Source: Aegilops tauschii subsp. strangulata (taxonomy: Eukaryota; Streptophyta; Magnoliopsida; Poales; Poaceae). Taken from it: a stretch of 64,000 bases of DNA. The notes beneath the pieces are model-generated. The model made no database searches. It saw only the letters and a program-made list of their open reading frames with translations, and was not told the origin of the DNA. The stretch covers positions 140,260,885 to 140,324,884 of the forward strand of contig NC_053038.3 of NCBI RefSeq assembly GCF_002575655.3, read 5' to 3'. Position 1 is the stretch's first letter; each line of letters begins with the position of its first letter. This document shows positions 56,584 to 64,000 of the stretch, one piece after another. Position numbers and translations under genes: made by a program.

Positions 56584-58280
56584 ATGGATACGCCAGGTGG
56601 TTCTCCTCCTCGTCGGGGCTGGGAGACCTTGGACGATAATCCTCTGGGAGAAATCGCACGCCGCTCTGACGTCCTCACCGCCGCAAGACTTGGTGCTTCC
56701 TGCACCAACTTTTTTAAGACGGTGCTTAAACAGGCTTGGGAAAAGGCCATGCTTGTTGGTCTTCCATGCGTCCGGGAGGAGAAGGTTCTTCTATGGGACA
56801 ATCCTTTGAACAGTCCACCGCTCCCTGGCCATGGTTGCACGTTGACTCCGCTGGAGTTGCAGACGTTGAGAGGTAGTCGGATTTTGTCCGATGAGCAGGT
56901 CAGTCATGGAGTTTGATCATGTAGTACTTAGTTATTCCATCCCGTAATTTCTCCGCTACCCACCATCTTATATACAGGTCTGGGTTGGTGCCAACGAAGA
57001 TTGGCTTGCATACCTCCGGCCGGATACCACCAACATTTTGCACAACATCCACAGCAGTGCGGCTGTTCCCATAGACCCCTTCTCCACCATTGGGATCGGC
57101 CTTTCGGACTGGCTGGGCTTGAATACGTATGATGATGCCTACATGATATTTAAGAAGATAGCAATTGCAGACCTGCCGACTAAGCGACGCGGCTACAACA
57201 ATTACTATCTCATCGCGGTGTTCGACATAAGGATTGCCATCAATACAATAGGCAGTAACGGCAGAGGCTGGCGCATGTTGGTCGCGGCAGATTTGTACCC
57301 CTACACGTTTGAAGACGTCGTGCGCCATGTAGGACGCATCTTTGCGGTGACAAGCCAGGGGACTCGCTTCATCTGGTTGCCATCCTACAGTATGGGAGAT
57401 TACAAACGGAATGCACAAACCATCATTTGCATCCCTAACAGTACTCCATTATTTTGCAGGGACCAGTCATCCCCCGATCAAAATAAGATCGCCGATCCTG
57501 GATGTGCATTTGCATCCGTGATTCGGTCTAACCTGGAACCTTGTAGCTGACTTTGGCATATTGGGATCAACTATCTTAGCAGTCGTTACCCATGTTACCA
57601 CTGATGTGCAACATGGTCACACAATCTACCATGATCGGACCGTCACCATCTACCCAGGTATTCCATTTTCTCATTGCTGTGTGTTAGAGTAGTAGAGTAG
57701 TACTTGTTAGTTATTTTCTTTTCTTGACTGGGACATGTTTTTTTAACCCTCTCGCCTTCTCTTTCATTGTTGTACTACTTACTAGTACTAGTAGGAGTAC
57801 CTTTTACCTTGGAGGACGTGTATAGCTAGCTAGGCCCTTGAAGACTTGAACCCACTAGCTCCCACCATTTTTGTTTTTCCATATCTTACTATCTCATCCA
57901 TGTAGCCAAGAGTGGCTATATATAATAAGCCGGTTATTTTACTTCCTCTATACCGGAGTAGTACTATTTGCTGCATAGTATTACTAACCGCCATATTTGA
58001 GCACAACATTATTATGCATGAACCTTGACTATGTACGTCAACATGTATCGAGATCTGAGATGCCGCGTGTACTAGATGAATGGCGCCGAGTTCGACCCCC
58101 GTGGTGCTACGTGGGTGCCGAGGAACACTCTTGGAGATTACTCGCTTTTCATTGGGCATAGCTACCCCCATTATGAAGCAGATGCCACCTTCCATGCACG
58201 ACACCGAAGCCCTGCCGTTCATGAAGCATGGTTGTGTCTTCAGTGTGCACCGTCGGATGAATGACATGCTGGGACATGCT
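56584..58280 (+). pseudogene. F-box/DUF295-like gene, frameshifted and truncated by an LTR element
   Basis: Exon 1 (56584-56898, 105 codons) starts MDTPGGSPPRRGWETLDDNP and has a weak F-box (LGEIARRSDVLTAARLGASC). A GTCAGT donor and an ACAG acceptor define an intron at 56899-56977. Exon 2 continues in phase (VWVGANEDWLAYLRPDTTNI, GWRMLVAADLYPYTFEDVVR, GTRFIWLPSYSMGDYKR), like DUF295 proteins, and the frame stops at 57550. A better continuation lies in another frame (VADFGILGSTILAVVTHVTT) up to a GTATTC donor at 57656. A last exon from 58076 gives FDPRGATWVPRNTLGDYSLF and IGHSYPHYEADATF, a DUF295-like end. The Athila-type LTR begins at 58281. F-box proteins choose targets for SCF ubiquitin ligases; activity here is unlikely. 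Confidence 0.6.
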
Positions 58281-59857
58281 TGATACGTCTCCAACGTATC
58301 TATAATTTTGATTCCTCCATGCTGTATTATCTACTGTTTTGGACAATATTGGGCTTTATTATCCACTTTTATATTATTTTTTGGACTAACCTATTAACCG
58401 GATGCCCTGCCCAGAATTGCTGTTTTTGCCTATTTCAGAGTTTCACAGAAAAAGAATATCAAATGGAGTCCAAACGGAATGAAACCTTCGGGAGCGTGAT
58501 TTTTGGAACGAACATGATCCAGGAGACTTGGACCCTACGTAAGAGAAGCTTCCAGGAGGCCACGAGGTAGGGGGGCGCGCCCACCCCACCAGGGCGCGCC
58601 CTCCACCCTTGTGGGCCCCACGTTGCTCCACCGACGTACTTCTTCCTCCTATATATACCTACGTACCCCTAAACGATCAGATACGGATCCAAAAACCTAA
58701 TTCCACCGCCGCAACCTTCTGTACCCACGAGATCCCATCTTGGGGCCTGTTCCGGAGCTCCGCCGGAGGGGGCATCCATCACAGAGGGCTTCTACATCAA
58801 CACCATAGCCTCTCCGATGAAGTGTGAGTAGTTTACCTCAGACCTTCGGGTCCATAGTTAGTAGCTAGATGGCTTCTTCTCTCTTTTTGGATCTCAATAC
58901 AATGTTCTCCCCCTCTCTCGTGGAGATCTATTCGATGTAATCTTCTTTTTGCGGTGTGTTTGTTGAGACCGATGAATTGTGGGTTTATGATCAAGATTAT
59001 CTATGAACAATATTTGAATCTTCTCTGAATTCTTTTATGTATGATTGGTTATCTTTGCAAGTCTCTTCGAATTATCAGTTTGGTTTGGCCTACTAGATTG
59101 ATCTTTCTTGCAATAGGAGAAGTGCTTAGATTTGGGTTCAATCGTGCGGTGTCCTTTCCCAGTGACAGTAGGGGCAGCAAGGCACGTATTGTATTGTTGC
59201 CATCGAGGATAACAAGATGGGTTTTTTATCATATTGCATGAATTTATCCGTCTACATCATATCATCTTGATTAAGGCGTTACTCTGTTTTCATGAACTTA
59301 ATACTCTAGATGCATGCTGGATAGCGGTCGATGAGTGGAGTAATAGTAGTAGATGCAGGCAGGAGTCGGTCTAGTTGTCTTGGACGTGATGCCTATATAC
59401 ATGATCATACCTAGATATTCTCATAACTATGCTCAATTCTGTCAATTGCTCAACAGTAATTCGTTCACCCACCGTAAAATACTTATGCTCTTGAGAGAAG
59501 ACACTAGTGAAACCTATGGCCCCCGGGGTCTATCTTCATCATATTAATCTTTCAACACTTTGTTATTGCCTTTGCTTTTTACTTTGCTTTTATTTTACTT
59601 TGCATCTTTATCACAAAAATACCAAAAATATTATCCTATCATATCTATCAGATCTCACTCTCGTAAGTGACCGTGAAGGGATTGACAACCCCTTATCGCG
59701 TTGGTTGCGAGGATTTATTTGTATTGTGCAGGTGCGAGGGACTCGCGTGCAGCCTCCTACTGGATTGATACCTTGGTTCTCAAAAACTAAGGGAAATACT
59801 TACGCTACTTTGTCGCATCACCCTTTCTTCTTCAAGGGAAAACCAACGCAGTGCTCA
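58281..59857 (+). repeat. 5' LTR of the Athila-type element (about 1.58 kb)
   Basis: TGATACGTCTCC ... GCAGTGCTCA. TATA box CCTATATATACC at about 58649. Its first 170 bases align with 63829-64000. Confidence 0.9.
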
Positions 59858-59878
59858 AGAGGTAGCAAGAAGGATTTC

Positions 59879-59896
59879 TGGCGCCGTTGCCGGGGA
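59879..59896 (+). other. Primer-binding site, tRNA-Asp type
   Basis: TGGCGCCGTTGCCGGGGA, the standard Athila PBS, 21 bases after the LTR end. Confidence 0.93.
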
Positions 59897-60087
59897 GTCT
59901 ACGCAAAAGTCAACATACCAAGTACCTATCACAATCCCTTATCTCTCGCATTACATTATTTGCCATTTGCCTCTCGTTTTCCTCTCCCCCACTTCACCCT
60001 TGTCGTTTTATTCTCCCTCTCTTTTTCGTTCGCCTCTTTTTCGCTTGCTTTTTATTTGCTCGTGTGTTGGATTGCTTGCTTGTCACG

Positions 60088-60890
60088 ATGGCTCAAGATA
60101 ATACCAAATTGTGTGACTTTACCAATACCAACAATAATGATTTCCTTAGCACTCCAATTGCTCCTCTTACCAATACTGAATCTTGTGAAATCAATGTTGC
60201 TTTGTTGAATCTTGTTATGAAAGATCAATTCGCCGGCCTTCCTAGTGAAGATGCCGCTACTCATCTAAATAGCTTCATTGATTTGTGTGATATGCAAAAG
60301 AAGAAAGATGTTGATAATGATATTGTTAAATTGAAGCTATTTCCTTTTTCGCTTAGAGATCGTGCTAAAGCTTGGTTTTCGTCTTTGCCTAAAAATAGTA
60401 TTGATTCTTGGAACAGGTGCAAAGATGCTTTATCTCTAAGTATTTTCCTCCCGCTAAGATCATCTCCCTTAGAAACGATATTATGAGTTTTAAGCAACTT
60501 GATCATGAACATGTTGCACAAGCTTGGGAGAGGATGAAATTAATGATACGTAATTGCCCTACTCATGATTTGAATTTGTGGATGATTATACAAAATATTT
60601 ATGCCGGATTGAATTTTGCTTCTAGAAATCTTTTAGATTCGGCCGCGGGAGGCACTTTTATGGAAATCACTTTAGGAGAAGCTACTAAACTCCTAGATAA
60701 TATTATGGTTAATTATTCTCAATGGCACACTTAAAGATCTACTAATAAAAAAGTGCATGCAATAGAAGAAATTAATGTTTTGAGTGGGAAGATGGATGAA
60801 CTTATGAAATTATTTGCTAGTAAGAGTGTTTCTTCTAATCCTAATGATATGCCTTTGTCTACTTTGATTGAGAAACTATTGATATGAAGG
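60088..60890 (+). pseudogene. Gag of the Athila-type element, frameshifted
   Basis: Starts MAQDNTKLCDFTNTNNNDFL at 60088. The gag core ATHLNSFIDLCDMQKKKDV, KLKLFPFSLRDRAKAWFSSL and PKNSIDSWNRCKDA is followed by a one-base loss near 60430. The core resumes in another frame as FISKYFPPAKIISLRNDIMS, HVAQAWERMKLMIRNCPTHD and AAGGTFMEITLGEATKLLDN. A TAA at 60732 and later sequence (KKVHAIEEINVLSGKMDELM, MPLSTLIEKLL) lead to the deletion point near 60880. It is not functional but is clearly recognisable. Confidence 0.88.
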
Positions 60891-63828
60891 AAGGGAATAT
60901 TAGATTACAATTTCCATTAAAGAAAGGCATGGAACACTTCCCTAGGAAGAAAATAAAATTGCCATATGAATCTATCATGAGAGCCACTTATGGTTTGCCT
61001 ACCAAAGATGGCAATACCTAGATCTATCCTTGCTTTTATGCCTAGCTAGGGGCGTTAAACGATAGCGCTTGTTGGGAGGCAACCCAATTTTATTTTTAGT
61101 TTTTCTTCATTTGCTTCTGTTTAGGAATAAATATTTGATCTAGCCTCTGGTTAGATGTGTTTTTATGTTTTAATTAGTGTTTGTGCCAAGTTAAACCTAT
61201 AGGATCTTCTTGGATGATAGTTATTTGATCTTGCAGAAATTTCCAGAAACATTCTGTTCACAAAAATAATTGTTTAAAATCACCAGAACGTGATAAAATA
61301 CTGATTCCAATTGCTGCTGATCAATAAACAAATTTCCTAGGTCGTCCTATTTTGGCTGATTGTTTGGAGTTCCAGAAGTTTGCGTTAGTTACAGATTACT
61401 ACAGACTGTTCTGTTTTTGACAGATTCTGTTTTTCGTGTGTTGTTTGCTTATTTTGATGAATCTATGGCTAGTAAAATAGTTTATAAACCATAGAGAAGT
61501 TGGAATACAGTAGGTTTAACACCAATATAAATAAAGAATGAGTTCATTACAGTACCTTGAAGTGGTCTTTTGTTTTCTTTCGCTAACGGAGCTCACGAGA
61601 TTTCTGTTGAGTTTTGTGTTGTGAAGTTTTCAAGTTTTGGGTGAAAGATTTTGATGGATTATGGAACAAGGAGTGGCAAGAGCCTAAGCTTTTGGATGCC
61701 CAAGGCACCCCCAAGATAATCTAAGGACACCAAAAAGCCAAAGCTTGGGGATGCCCCGGAAGGCATCCCCTCTTTTGTCTACTTCCATCGGTAACTTTAC
61801 TTGGAGCTATATTTTTATTCACCACATGATATGTGTTTTGCTTGGACCGTCTTGTATGATTTGAGTCTTTGCTTTTTATTTTACCACAATCATCCTTGCT
61901 GTACACACCTTTTCAGAAAGCCACACATGGTCTGGAATTTGTTAGAATACTCTATATGTGCTTCACTTATATCTTTTGAGTTATATAGTTTTGCTCTAGT
62001 ACTTCACCTATATCTTTTAGAGCACGGTGGTGGATTTGTTTTATAGAAACTATTGATCTCTCATGCTTCACTTAGATTATTTTGAGGGTCTTAAATAGCA
62101 TGTTAATTTGCTTAAATAATCCTAATATGCTAGGTATTCAAGATTAGTAAAAACTTTCTTATGAGTGTGTTGAATACTAAGAGAAGTTTGATGCTTGATG
62201 ATTGTTTTGAGATATGGAGGTAATAATATCAAAGTCGTGCTAGTTGAGTAGTTGTGAATTTAAGAAATGCTTGTGTTGAAGTTTGCAAGTCCCGTAGCAT
62301 GCACGTATGGTAAACATTAGGTAACAAATTTGAACCATGAGGTGTTCTTTGATTGTCCTCCTTATGAGTGGCGGTCGGGGACGAGCGATGGTCTTTTCCT
62401 AGCAATCTATCCCCCTAGGAGCATGCGCGTAATGCTTGTTTTTTATGACTTGTAGATTTTTGCAATAAGTATGTGAGTTATTTATGACTAATGTTGAGTC
62501 CATGGATTATACGCACTCTCACCCTTCCATTATTGCTAGCCTCTTCGGTACCGTGCATTGCCCTTTCTCACATTGAGAGTTGGTGCAAACTTCGCTGGTG
62601 CATCCAAACCCCGTGATATGATACGCTCTTTCACACATAAACCTCCTTATATCTTCCTGAAAACAGCCACCATACCTACCTATTATGGCATTTCCATAGC
62701 CATTCCGAGATATATTGCCATGCAACTTTCCACAATTCCGTTTATCATGACACATTCATCATTGTCATATTGCTTAGCATGATCATATAGTTGACATAGT
62801 ATTTGTGGCAAAGCCACCGTTCATAATTCTTTCATACATGTCACTCTTGGTTCATTGCATATCCCGGTACACCGCCGGAGGCATTCATATAGAGTCATAC
62901 TTTGTTCTAGTATCGAGTTGTAATCATTGAGTTTTAAATAAATAGAAGTGTGATGATCATCATTTAATAGAGCATTGTCCCAATAAAAAAAGAGAAAGGC
63001 CAAATAAAAAAAAGAAGGCCCAAAAAAAGAAATAAAAAGGGGCAATGCTACTATCCTTTTTTCCACACTTGTGCTTCAAAATAGCACCATAATCTTCATG
63101 ATAGAGAGTCTCTTGTTTTGTCACTTTCATATACTAGTGGGAATTTTTCATTATAGAACTTGGCTTGTATATTCCAATAATGGGCCTCCTCAAGTACCCT
63201 AGGTCTTCGTGAGAAAGCAAGTTGGATGCACACCCACTTAGTTTCTTTTGTTGAGCTTTCATACATTTATAGCTCTAGTGCATCCGTTGCATGGCAATCC
63301 CTACTCCTTGCATTAACATCAATCGATGGGCATCTCCATAGCTCATTGATTAGCCTCGTTGATGTGAGACTTTCTCCTTTTTTGTCTTCTCCACATAACC
63401 CCCATCATCATATTCTATTACACCCATAGTGCTATATCCATGGCTCACGCTCATGTATTGCGTGAAGGTTTATAAAGTTTGAGATTACTAAAGTATGAAA
63501 CAATTGCTTGGCTTGTCATCGGGGTTGTGCATGATGAGAGCATTCTTGTGTGACGAAAATGGAGCATGACTAAACTATATGATTTTGTAGGGATGAACTT
63601 TCTTTGGTCATGTTATTTTGAGAAGAATAATTGCTTAGTTAGTATGCTTGAAGAATTATTATTTTTATGTCAATATGAACTTTTATCTTGAATCTTTCGG
63701 ATCTGAATATTCATACCACAATTAAGAAGAATTACATTGAAATTATGCCAAGTAGCACTCCGCATCAAAAATTCTGTTTTTATTATTTACCTACTCGAGG
63801 ACGAGCAGGAATTAAGCTTGGGGATGCA
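60891..63828. other. Non-coding 3' region of the Athila-type element with polypurine tract
   Basis: The remnant GACGTT-like motif CTAGCTAGGGGCGTTAAACG (61041) starts the usual long 3' untranslated region. Short open frames here carry no domain. The tract before the 3' LTR reads TTAAGCTTGGGGATGCA (63812-63828). Confidence 0.7.
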
Positions 63829-64000
63829 TGATACGTCTCCAACGTATCTATAATTTTTGATTGCTCCATGCTATAGTATCTACTGTTTTGGACAATATTG
63901 GGCTTTATTATCCACTTTTATATTATTTTTGGGACTAACCTATTAACCGGAGGCCCAGCCCAGAATTGCTGTTTTTTGCCTTCAGAGTTTCGTAGAAAAA
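63829..64000 (+). repeat. 3' LTR, first 172 bases
   Basis: TGATACGTCTCCAACGTATC onward, colinear with 58281 and following. About ten small differences by eye, including single-base indels in A/T runs. Confidence 0.9.

Larger units (their letters stand above)
58281..64000 (+). mobile_element. Athila-type LTR retrotransposon with internal deletion (pol lost)
   Basis: 5' LTR 58281-59857, PBS 59879-59896, gag from 60088, long AT-rich non-coding region, polypurine tract and 3' LTR from 63829 to beyond the window. No protease, RT, RNase H or integrase motif is present between gag and the 3' LTR. Only about 4 kb separate the LTRs, against several kb more in full elements. LTR start TGATACGTCTCCAACG is typical of the Sabrina/WHAM group (name from memory). 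Left flank is ATGCT; the right TSD is outside the window. Confidence 0.92.

Noticed and set aside
56900..57418. Minus-strand frame of 172 residues
   Set aside because: It mirrors exon 2 of the F-box/DUF295-like gene, which has splice sites in phase.

Overview
The window is repeat-dense plant DNA and contains no bacterial-style operon. It fits a large Triticeae genome (wheat, Aegilops or barley group). Reasons: a copia element of the Angela/BARE/WIS type, two Athila-lineage gypsy elements with long TGATACGTC-type LTRs, a Tat-lineage gypsy element with a second RNase H, a CACTA transposon, and Stowaway MITEs with CTCCCTCCG ends. Family names are from memory and were not searched.

Layout. Positions 1-4654 hold the 5' part of an Athila-type element (minus strand), inserted in the 3' LTR of a Tat-lineage gypsy element that spans 4655-32103 (minus strand). 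Two further elements sit inside the Tat element: an Angela-type copia element (8236-16955, TSD TCGAT on both sides) and a 12.3-kb CACTA transposon (17976-30286, TSD GGT on both sides). Removing each insert and one TSD copy restores the local reading frame across the junction. The CACTA element carries a TNP2-type transposase, a second gene with a Transposase_24-like part and a Ulp1-like part, and a small gene with an RNase H1/viroplasmin-type hybrid-binding domain plus a C-terminal membrane segment.

32104-34643 is low-copy-looking sequence with odd direct duplications and one MITE. 34644-44060 is a small unknown plant gene on the minus strand (180 codons) cut in two by an 8.9-kb gypsy element (34823-43691, LTRs 471 bp each). 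That element has gag and protease, no reverse transcriptase or integrase that I can see, and a spliced antisense gene. 44061-48800 holds MITEs, simple repeats and dispersed direct repeats. 48811-53406 supports a spliced plus-strand gene model of unknown function. 53707-55031 is the GGGCC-rich subterminal region and right terminus of a second CACTA-type element whose left end I could not find. 56584-58280 is an F-box/DUF295-like gene remnant, broken by an internally deleted Athila-type element that starts at 58281 and runs off the window (3' LTR begins at 63829).

Almost every coding region is decayed by stops and frameshifts, so this is mainly a fossil record of nested insertions. Two genic loci were interrupted by LTR retrotransposons. 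I found no convincing new molecular system. The best leads are the accessory genes of the CACTA element, the spliced antisense gene of the 34823 element, and the unexplained duplications around 32104-34180 and inside the 48811 gene.
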